Source: Nilaparvata lugens
Taxonomy: Eukaryota > Arthropoda > Insecta > Hemiptera > Delphacidae
DNA: 64,000 nucleotides
NCBI RefSeq assembly: GCF_014356525.2
Contig: NC_052507.1
Coordinates: 62,746,295-62,810,294 of the forward strand
Direction: 5' to 3'
The position numbers and the translations under genes are program-made. Under the pieces are notes generated by a model. The model was not told where the DNA came from and did not search any database. It was given only the letters and a program-made list of their open reading frames with translations. Below, piece after piece: positions 25,301-37,300 of this stretch (its first letter is position 1; every line of letters begins with the position of its first letter).

Positions 25301-28300
25301 AGAGTTCTTTGAGAGTGAAATAATTGTTAGTTAGAGTTGAGAGGTTTCTATTTAAATAAATAAATAAATGTTTATTTCTCAAAATAACTAAAACTACAAC
25401 ATCAATCATACAAAATATTAGATAAATTACAATATTACATACAATAGTTACAAAAAATTCTTATAATGTGTCCTCTACTTGTTTAGTTTTTTCTGTCTGG
25501 TAATTGACCTACTCCACTATGGCGTACCATGTTCTAGAGTAGGTTTTGTTAGTTTTTTTTGTGCGTATTAATTAGTTAGTGTTTAGTGAGTCATTAGGTG
25601 GTTAGTTGTTTGAAATCATGTTTTCTATGTTCTGTCTTCCTTTGCTCATCAACCAATTGTGTACTCTTGTTTTGAACTCTCTAGGATGATTAATCTGCTT
25701 AAAGTTTGCAGGAAGTAGATTATATAATTTTGGTGCTAAATGATTGATATGTCTCTGGTATAGTTGCCTTCCTTGCAACACTGGTGATAAGTTCCTGTAT
25801 GTGGTGTTGTGGTTGTGGTTTCTGGTTTGAAATGTTGTTGGGTTCTTGTGTAATCTGCTTAGTATCTACTTGGAGTAAAGCTGTCTTGGATCCATCACGT
25901 CAAACTATTTGTATTCATGTATTGTTCAAAAGGCTCAAGTTGTGCTGTAAGGGATATGTTTTGTGCATTCAAATGAATATTGTATTATTGTATTTGAAAA
26001 AATCTAATTGACTTACAGTTTACTCACTGTATTATTTTTGTGTCTGTCATGTACTGTGACGACTCAGTAATGTAATTTTGTGTGTACAGTTGCTGTAAAA
26101 CTTAATTTTATCTTTTGTCGTTTTCAATATTTGACTTTTCCTATTGTTCCAAGAATTTAACGGTGATAAAATCATATTTATTTATTGCAGGACTATCCGA
26201 AACTGTCACAGTCTTACTACGTGTTACTAGAGTGTTTGGCTCAGGACCACATGAGCTTCCTGTCCACACTGGAGCCGAGTGTGTTCCTCTACATACTGTC
26301 GTCGATATCTGAAGGACTGACCGCTCTAGGTGGGAACCTGAACATGTTTACAGGTATAGTCCTGCAGGCATTCTCACACAACTGCTCCCTTCCTGCCCCC
26401 TCAAACCTCTCACAAGCAAGGCGGCCTTTACCAACACAAATTTGGCTCTGTTTATAAAGCAAAAATAGTTTGTGCTCCAAATCGTTTTAATTTAATGTAA
26501 GGTGCAAATCATTGCCTTGATTGTGTTTTTTTTATTCAATCGTTGAAAAATATATTCTTCTAAAGAATAAAGTATAATTGATTATTTTAAACAAGCTGAT
26601 TGAATTCAGTTTAGGATTTCACTGTGCAAACGTTCCTAAGTAATTCAATTAATTTTTTTTTAGAATTCAGTGTTTGCCTTGCTTGAGTGGTTGGTGGACG
26701 GGAGGGGTGATGGCAACGCTGTCCTGTGTTAGACAAGGAGCGATGCTGTGCTAGCCTACACTAGACCCTTGCTGTGTGCAGTGCACCAATAATTGATGTA
26801 TCTTCACCAAACAAGAAAGCTTTCAGTGCTCTCTCTCTCTCTCAGTCTGTGCCCCCTTAATATCTGCTGTGTGAATGCGAGTGAACTAAATGTCGTTTGC
26901 AATCATTCTTCGTGCTCCGTTATTGGCTGGAAGCATCCTAGCATGTAATTTGTGCTGCAAATGTATTTGAAAATTAATTAAAATGTAGTCAATAAGTGAA
27001 AATGTAGTCGGCGCGCTTATATCTTGGAAAGCTTTAAATTTCGCGTTTTGGTGGAGCGACGAAGATGGCTTCAAGATTGAGGCACGGTTGTACAAAAGCT
27101 TGTTAAATTTTAATCATGATTAGAAATAATAATAATAATGTTTTATTAACTCAAGAGCTTTTACAAACATAGAGTTTCGGAATACAGTAATTTAGAGCCA
27201 ATACAATATTAATATAAGTTCCATTCCATAGTATATTCAATATAAATCTTATCACAGCTTATTTGTTCCTCTGCTGAATCAGTCTAGATGATAATTGAAT
27301 TTAACTATAACAGAAAAAGAACAATAACCTGTTAAAAAATTAAATTGTATCATAATCAGCTGATAGTTGCAGTGATAGTAGTTTTAATTTTTCTGCTCAA
27401 AATTTTCAAGTTTATTTCAATATTATTGAAACTTTAGGATTGTTTAGTGTTATTTCCGGCTCTTATCAACCCTTCGAAATTCAAAATTCATCAGTCATAT
27501 CTCGAATACATATTCTCTGAGTGTTAATCTTTGGTGAAAACAGAAATTTTAAACTTAACCTCACTTTGGACTATTTATGTGCCAAAATCAAGGAATTGAA
27601 GAAGTTTTGGGCAATTGCCTGTTTCTCTTTCCAAATATCGTGTTTGTGACTGTTCTAAATAAATAAATAAATTACATATCTATTAATGATTAAAAAAATA
27701 CCACACGAACAAAACAAATGCCACACGAACCAATAAGAGAAGACTTTAAAGAAGGCTTCTATGATTGTTTCTTGTGGCATTTAATCACGGTTAAAATGTA
27801 ACAGGCTTTTGTGCAACTGGGCCTGAGAGTGTTGGATGTAATGTATTTGTATGGTGGTGCACATATAACTATAGTGAGGTTCACGTTATAATGGCAGTGG
27901 AGAAAGATAGAAGAACAACGTTGCCGATCCTCTGTCTTGTCAATGCCTTCTATAGACGGTAGCTGATACAGGTTTATTGATGTCATATTAACTGTTCATT
28001 TTCTTTTAAAATAATTAATTTTATCAAGCGAAAATTATATTTTCCTACAGATACCCTGAAAAGTGACCATTTGTGCACTGATTGCAGGCTGCAAAGAATC
28101 ACTTTTCCGCACTAGTGCGCAAAGTGAGTACTTTGCGTACTCCAGATTTGCAGCATGACAACGCAAAATAGTTAGTAGGTTATATGGAGCACCAATGCAG
28201 CAAAATCAAAATGAAGTTGGTAACAGTGACTGCTGTGGCTGCTATAGTGAGCAGAGGTGCAACGAAGCACAACGCGCTAATTATTATTCATTATATATTA

Positions 28301-31300
28301 TAACCAAGGACAACGACAGCACAGTGCCACCACAGCACACACCACACAGCCGCCTCACCATTCAAACACTACTACATTATTCAGGCAATTTTACCCTTAA
28401 TTACCCACTTTTCATATTCAATGGTAACTGTAGGAAAAACTTAATGTGAAATACGTGCGCAAAGTTCCTCTGCTGCACTTAAGAAACCATTCCGCCCTCG
28501 CCTACGGCTCGGGCGTAAACGTTTCTTTCGGTGCAGCAAACTGTCACTTTGCGCACTAGTTGCACAAATAACTATTTTCAATGATTCCATTACGCATTTT
28601 CATAATTAATATGAAATATTTTGTAAACCAATTATTAATTCTACATTGTTGAAAGACGATCTAGCCTACTTGCAGAGCTAGAAAAGGATAGTGCTATCTG
28701 CTTTGTCGAATGATAGACAAGGATAGCAATACCAGTGCTAATCAAACACTGCCATTATAACGTGGACCTCACTATACACTATTCGACTCCATAGTGCGCC
28801 GCCGTCGAAATACATGCATCAAAGTCTATAGTAAGGTCGACGTTATAATGGCAGCATTTGATTAACATTGGTGTTGATATCCTTGTCTATCATTCGACAT
28901 AGCAGATAGCGCTATTCTTTTCTAGCTCCGCAAGGTGGCCAGATCGTTTTTTAACTATGTAGAAATTTAATTAATTGACAAAATCTTTAGTCTCATTTTT
29001 GAAAATTTATTATTAATACACACAGAACACAATAATTCTTTTAAATAATCGGGGATGGATCAACAGGCACAGCCCTAAACTGTTTCTTCCCCGAATTTTG
29101 ATGTATACACTCTAAATATGGTAGTACACAAATTTAGATTATTCAATGATTGAAGAATATATTTCCCTGGTGAATAAAATATAATTGATTATTCTTAATA
29201 AGAATGAACAGAAAAATAATAATAAATAAAATCTATAAATTAATAACATCAATATAATCTAATCTAATATCATCACTACAAAAAATAAAAACAGATTGTA
29301 GTGATGCTTATGATGACATTAGATTAGATTATATTGATGTTATCAATTTATAGATTTTATTTATTATTTTTTTATTCTAATTACAAGCTGAATGTGAGTC
29401 GGAACAGGCAATAGCCTAATCCCTGATTGAAAGAAGAAAGAAAGAAGAATGAACAGTCAATATTACATCAGATATGCCGGTATCAGTAATTTTCTGTGGA
29501 AGGCAAAGAATCGACAACGCTGCTCTCCTATCTTTCTTCACTGCCATTATAACGTGGACCTGACTATATAAAAAGATAGAACGTGACATGCATTATAATG
29601 CAGTGCTCTCAAGTTTGAAGCTACCTTCCCCGCACCACTAAAGTTTTCATCCTTTGAGAGTTTGTGGTTCATGACTCATGTATTGCTTTTGGCTTATTCC
29701 CCTCAATAATTTGAAAGCAATTAAAAATAATCTAATTTTGACCTTTTCACAGGTCAGTGAATGTGTATTTAATAACGCAATTTTTACTCTGAAGTAGTTG
29801 AACACTGTACGGTTTGATATTGGTTAATCAACGCTTCAATTGACTGATTGTCATGACCTAAACCAATATACAGAGTGTTTCAAAAAGAACGACCCAATTT
29901 TAAACAGTTATAATTATTTCGAAAAAAGATGCACACAAACATCAGCTACAGTCCTAGAAGACATCTTGCGAGCAGTCTGGGATGAATTTGGCTGCCGTCT
30001 AGATGTCATCCGAGCCTCAAAAGGAGGGCACATAGAACACTTATAATACATCATCATAAACTCGATACTTCTGTGAGTAATTTGATGTGAAATTGGTTTG
30101 TGTCATAGCCACCTCTAATACAAGGCCACGGCTTACAATATTGCAACGTCGCAGTGTAGACCTAGAATCTAATACATGATTGGTGAAACATATTTAAAAA
30201 AATACCAGCTGATCGTTTTCACCAATCATGTATTAGATTCTAGGCCTACACTGCGACGTTGCAATATTGTAAGCCGGGGCCTTGTATTAGAGGTGGCTAT
30301 GACACAAACCAATTTTACATCAAATTACTCACAGAAGTATCGAGTTTATGAAGATGTATAATAAGTGTTCTATGTGCCCTCTTTTTCAGGCTCGGGTGTC
30401 ATTTAGACGGTAGCCAAATTCATCACAGACTGTTTGCTAGATGTCTTCTCAGACTGTAGCTACTGCATCAGTTATCCTGGTTTTTAGCTTATCAATATCA
30501 AGTGCTAAGGGCGGAAAATGACCACGATCTATAACGTTGTTCCTCCCTTAGCACTTGATATTGAGTAGCTAAAAACCAGGATAACTGATGCAGTAGCTAC
30601 AGTCTGAGAAGACATTTTGCGAACAGTCTGGGATGAATTTGGCTACCGTCTAGATGTCGTCCGAGCCTCAAAGGGAGGGCACATAGAACACTTATAATAC
30701 ATCATCATAAACTTGATACTTCTGTGAGCGATTTGATGTAAAATTGGTTTGTGTGCAGCATTTTTCAAAATAAATATAACTGTTTAAAATTGAGTCATTC
30801 TTTTTGAAACACCACTAATGGTGAAGTGTTTTGATTTGTCCCTTCTTTATATTCCCAATCATCGGGCGAAGAATTTTTTCAATGAAACACTTGATATTAT
30901 GGTACACAAAATGTACCATGTAAATTATACACTTGAAGCTTTCTAATTTCCCAAAGTGTCGCTCAAGTTTAATTAAATTTCCGTTCCAATTCAACTCCCA
31001 ATTAATTGATTTTTACTTTCCTAGCCCTATTACCATAGGTAAGGAAAGTGTTGCTTTCCAAAAAAAATGAAGGTACCCTTATTTCAAGTTTTCTATACGT
31101 TTCAAGGTCCCCTAAGTCCAAAAACATGTTTTTTTTTCAAAATAATTATTCAAAAACCTATCTTGGATGTTTTTAACTTATACCGTTTTCCAATTCAAGT
31201 AATCTTTCATCATGTGTAAGCATTTTTAGCTATTGAAAAATAATTGTTTGTCTATTAGCTGAATTGAGATTAATAAAAGCACGTTTTTGCTTTTGAATCA

Positions 31301-34300
31301 CCTCTCTGGGTCTAGTCTAGGCTGGACGTTTGGTGTTGTGCAGGACTGTACCTATGTGTTTTCTCCTGCATGATTTCATTTTTTTATATTTTTGCATGGT
31401 TTCTATATTTATTTCAAATGTCTATCTTGTTATGTTACTTAATTGGAGAATCGTTGTACACAAATTTAAATTTACTTTTTGTGTAGTTGAGAAGTTGATA
31501 TTGTGGTAATTATTCATATAAAGACTAAGAAATTGACAAAAAACCACTGATTTATTGATAATTAGAAAGACCGGTTTCGGTTATTACACCATTGTCAATC
31601 TCTGATAAACTGCTGATTATCAGAGATTGACAATGGTGTAATAACCGAAACCGGTCTTTCAAATTATCAATAAATCAGTGGTTTTTTGACAATTTCTTAG
31701 TCTTATTCATTCAAAATTTACATTTACTTACAAGTGTCTATCATTCCTGTACTTTTAGGGCCGGCTTCCGAGCTCGGGATTTAACTAACTTCTAGACTTC
31801 AAACAGCTGGAGTCAGAAAATTGGCTTTCGGAAACGGGGCGCAGTCGCAGTCCACGTTTAAATTAAATTTCGAAAAACTAGAAAATTGAACACAAAATAA
31901 AATAATGAGAAAATAGTGTAAAATTTCAGCTATTTTGAATTATTTAGGAATGTTTCATTTCGTCAAGGAAAAACGTTTCCAATTATAGAAATGAGAAAAT
32001 AAAGATTATCATGAAAACTGTGACTACGCCTCGTTTCGGAAAGCCAATTTTCTGACTCAGCTGTTTAAAGTCTAGAACTTGGCTAAATGCTGTGCTCGGA
32101 AACCGGTTCTTAAAGTTACTAGTAATTATTGATTGCATTCAATTGCTCTAGAAATGTGGAAATTGCTAAAAGTTTGGTTTAATGGATCAACTACTGAAAA
32201 ATCTGAGTAAATCGGATGGTTATTTAACGGTAAGTGATCTACATATATCCTGGTATATTAAGGTAGGCGCACACAGATCGGACGGACGGCACGCATCGGA
32301 CGGATCGGACAATTAGATTTGATGCATTGTTTTCAATTGGAGTGCGCATACCTATACGATGCGGATTTGGAAACAATTTACGGATTTGGAATTGAAAACA
32401 ATGCATCAAATCTAATCGTCCGATGCGTGCCGTCCGTCCGATGACGATCTATGTGCGCCTAACTTTAAACGGTAAGTTATTTTCGCCACACTGCACAGAA
32501 AGCAGCTGTTTCCCAGTCCCTACGTAGATCTGAAAGACCTTGTTTGCAGACGACGTCAGAAAAGGGTTTCTTTTCCGGTCTAGGCCAGAAAGTTGTCTCT
32601 TTCCAGCCGCTCATGGAAGTAGTTAATAAGTCATCTGCTAGATCGGGCGAGTGTCCACTTTCATCATCAGCTGAAGTCGCCATGATTTCAGTTCCAGTTT
32701 CGAATCAAACTAATTCGCTTCGCAACCAGTTTTATTCATTATTTATTGTTGATTAGTGCATTCCGAATTTTCAAAAATGCTTGAAGATGACTGTGGTATT
32801 CCAAGTGAAATTTTAAAAGAATCTGAAATCCTGACTGCAAATCTTCTACCACTAAAATCAAGAGATAGGTACGATAGCTTACGAGTATTCTTTATTTTGT
32901 ATTCTTTATTTATTTTGTCAGCAATACCTGTAGTGTGGCGAAAAATATCGTTCGCACCACGGGCAAAAATGTTTTTCCAGCTCTCAATCTTTTCTAGTCC
33001 TCGGCCTACGGCCTCGGACTTGAAAACCGATTTCGAGCTGGAAAAATCTCATTTTCTGCTCTAGGTGCGAAATATACTATTTTATAAGTTATATTTTGAA
33101 GATTTATATTAGGAAATAAGATTTCATCATTATTGCTACGGACTAGTTTTATGACCATTTGTCTTTTTGTGGGGTTTCGTTTCAGTAAATTCGTAATATC
33201 GTAGAGAAAATTACAGTATTGCGTATGTTTATGTTTTTGAAGGGATGGATTCAAAGATCCAAAGGTTCAAAGAACCTCATACGAAAAATCGAAGCTTATT
33301 GTGTGTCTCAAAGTATGTTAGTTAGGAAAACCAACTCCTGTGTCCTTTACAAGGTCCAGGAGTTTCTTCCCTATACCAACATCCCATTCCTCACCTGGTT
33401 GCTTACAGCCAAACAGAGCCCCCCTTCTTCTAGCTCCAAGACTTTCGCAATCCAGTATGATATGCTTGGCAGTCTCTTCACACTGATTACAAAGCCTACA
33501 CATCTGGCTTTCATTTCTGAGTCCAATTGTGTGGAGATGTTTCCTGAAGTGGCCATGTCCAGTTATCAGGGCAATCACCTGCTTGACCTGACCTCTACCC
33601 AGACTCACGAGCCAGCTGGAGAAGCGAGGGCTTGCGTCTGCCAGCAGCCTTTTTCCAAGTGCTTGACCAGGGTGACATAAGTCCCTGGACCATTTACCAT
33701 TTGTGTGAAAGGTAGTTGTTTTGCTTATGCCACAGCTTGGCTCTGGGCTGAAGAATGGATTACTGGAACCCCGCTTAGCAAGCTCATCTGCACGCTCATA
33801 ACCTCCTATGCCTACTTGGCCAGGTACCCAACCAAGTATTACGTAAAGGTGCATTTTCGTTTATGCGTAAATTTCCGCAGCCGACGACGACAAGCATTGT
33901 TGACATTCATATTGTCCAAATTTCAAGTGTGCTAAAACAGCTGATCAAATAACGTTTCATAATTATTTGTGTTTGTTATTCAAGAATCAAACATTTCTAA
34001 TAATATCAACATATTGCCATTTACAAGTATAAAAAAAACTATTATAAACTCAACCTTCCCTTTTAAAAACATAATTGAACATAATCTTTTAGGTTACCTA
34101 GACAAATTGAAATCTACCCAATCTGAGATCCTTACCCTGTCGTGGTCGACGACGGCATTTACGCACAAACGAAAACCCAGCTTAAGATGATGAACTTTCA
34201 AAGCTACTATTTCGTCCAATCTCGATATCTGAACTATAGAAAAAAATAGCATAATAAGAAGATATCCCATGATATAGGACGTTTTTATTCCAAATTTCAT

Positions 34301-37300
34301 TGTTAACTCAAGCTGATAATCCAAGTAGTTACTTTTCGTGAAGCTATGTGACGCTGGTAGTCTCTCACACTGTACCTCTATGTCTATCACACTCTCACCC
34401 GTCCAAATCGACAGTAATCAGCTTAGATAACAAATATTGGCTTGAAATTTGGAGCATAAGGCGGATTTCACACCAAAGCTGGGCCGGGCCGGGCCGAGCC
34501 GAGCCGAGCCGAGCGGAATCTGCCTGCGTTCGTTCTGAAGCCGATTGCCGATTCGCTCAGTAGTTTTTTCAGCCTTTTAGTGAATGAATGAATGAAGTTT
34601 TATTCTCAATATAAGCAGCTCAAAACAAGAAAATGTAAAATACATGCATATCAAAAACAATAACAAAAACAAATAAACAAGTTTATAATATACAGAGCTG
34701 CATAGTAACAAATTCACAAATTTAATATTACTTTATTGAGAAAAAATACAAACCAGCACGTAAGATGCAACTTACGGACCGCTGGAGGGAGTGCAACACA
34801 CTATTTTACTAAAGCAATAGAATGGACTGAAAAAAGAGAAAAGAATAAAGAGAGACAAAAATAAACACATTTTTGGGCTGTAATCAAAATAGGAAATTAG
34901 TATTCAATTATTAAAGATATGATGCAAATTATAGAAAGCAAAAGAAAATCATTAAAAAAACAAAATAGAGATTCAAATTGTGTGAAAAGATTAATCTATC
35001 GATTTATATTGCGAAAAAAAACGCTGAGAAGAGCAGGGAAAATACAAAAAAAATAATAAAGAGGAGAGAAAAAAGAAAGCAAAATAACAGAATGGAAAGA
35101 AAAATAGACGGATCAAACAATAATTAGAAAAAAACACTCTAGAACTTCGGGAGTGAGCGACGAATGCCAAATTTTAATTAATCCCTTAATCTTATTTCCA
35201 CAATTACAAGCAGCAATGCCATTCTTTACCTCGAGCGGCAAAGCATTATAAAATCTAGGTGCCAGGAAAATGAACGTTTTACGAAAAAGAGTGCAAAGTG
35301 AGAAGTGCATACTCTCAGATCGAGCTCTCATTGTCAGTTGCTGGATAGTAGTTCCTCACTTGATGATGAACATGGTGGAGGAAGAAGATCCTGGAGTCAG
35401 GATATCAATAAAGATCACAAGACTAAAGTCCGTGAGAAATTACTTTTAACACCTCTCTTTCTCGAAGACGGAGAGGTCCGATGCTCTAACCTCCACTAAT
35501 CACTCCCACTACCTTGCAGCATTCTCCTTCTTTTGTATCTGTGTGAGAGAGCTTTGTAACTCATCAACACTCCCCTCCCAGCTATTGCCTGGAAATTTTC
35601 CAAGTCGTTTTACTGGTCATTAGGTATATTGGTTTGTGTATGTTACGGAGATGTGTTCATCATCAGAACGTGAAGCGAAATGACACGGCGCATCCAATTG
35701 TGCGCAGGATATCTGTATGTGTCTATGCTACAAACTGTGGAAGGAGAAAAGGGCTTCTCCTCTTCATGTTAACAGTAATAATAATAATGTCTGTGGTCGA
35801 GGGTACAACACGACCAGAGGAGTTTATTCAAATTATAGACATTTCATTTCATTTCATTTTTTTCATCCCACTGACCACCTATGAAAGGGGTATAAGGATT
35901 TGTCAATTATAATCTAAGTCGTCAATCTTTGCATTCTATAATGCAAAAAGAATTCCTCACTGGAATAAGGACAAACCTGCAACAACTCCTCCCTCACCTT
36001 AATTCTGAACTTTTCACCTGTAAGAGCTTTTATGCGTGTTGGCAATGAATTATAAAGCCGAATTCCTGCACTCTTTACCCCCCTCTCATACATACCAGTT
36101 CGATGAATGTCGTCTCTGAGGTTTTGTCTATATCTGGTATTGTATGAGTGGAACAACTCTCCTGTATTGAACCTATCTTTATTCCTATCAATAAAACAAA
36201 GAGCCTCTAAAATATATACACCTGGTAGTGGGAGAATCTTTAACTCTTTGAAATAATCTCTACAACTTGCTCTAATAGATTCACCCACCATCACTCTAAC
36301 TGCCCACTTTTGAATCCTAAATATATGTATTGCATGAGTTGAATTGCCACAAAATATAACACCGTATGAAAGAAGAGAATGGAACACAGCAAAATAAACA
36401 CTTCTAAGCGTTCCTGCATCCAGCAATTTCTTCAGACATGATTACAAAAAGCATATAAGGTACAATTATTTACAAAGTATTAATACAATTGGTTGATTAT
36501 CTGCTGATCTAAGAAAATGTGGCCCCACTTTATATGAATATGTGTCGGGATGCCACTAATTTTGCTATTGTTTAAGATTTTATGCCAAAAGTAAAACATT
36601 CTAATAAAGATACATCTTGCGAGTCATTAGAAGTTCATGAAAACCACATTTATATACACAAATTTAAAAAGAAAATTGATAACCCAAGATGTAGAAATTT
36701 TATAAAATTTCAATATAACAAACATTTATAATACTCATGGGAAAAAATCATTAAAATGAAGAAAATAAGAATGAAACAGTATGGAATTTTTTTTTAATGC
36801 TCTAATTGTTCTCCATGATTGATTCTATTGGACAGGAGCCAGTTTTTTGTTTCCGATTTGAATGAATTGATTGGAACTGTTTCTTTAGTAGCTATTGGCA
36901 GTTTATTGAAAATTTTTTGTCCTAAATATGTGGCTGATGACCTCTGAGCGGCTGATGTTGTCATCCTGGGAATTGCCAATTCCATGTTCCTTCTGCATGT
37001 TCCTTGCGGGTGATTCAAATTGATGAAGAGTTGTGGGTTCTTTCTGGTGAATGTTAAAAGTATGTGAATGTACAGATTTTTTTGTAAATCTGTATGATGC
37101 TGAGCTCCGAGTATAGTAGTACTGAAGGGAAGAGTGAATATCTCACAGACTTTAGTGGATTAGTTTAGTGATGTATGTCTCTATCCATACACTTCTTGAT
37201 GTATTGGTCCCACAACCACAGAATAGATACAGAATGGAAACTATCAATGTTCTTCTTGTTGGATTGGTCTCACAACCACAGAATAGATACAGAATGGAAA

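Noticed and set aside
32477..32683. 68-codon minus-strand ORF starting [12 protein letters not shown]
   Set aside because: Starts with a real ATG but lies opposite the leader of the Crypton-like ORF and has no recognisable domain; kept only as a note.
33219..33680. 153-codon plus-strand ORF
   Set aside because: Antisense to the LINE RNase H and zinc-knuckle region, which carries the recognisable motifs on the minus strand.
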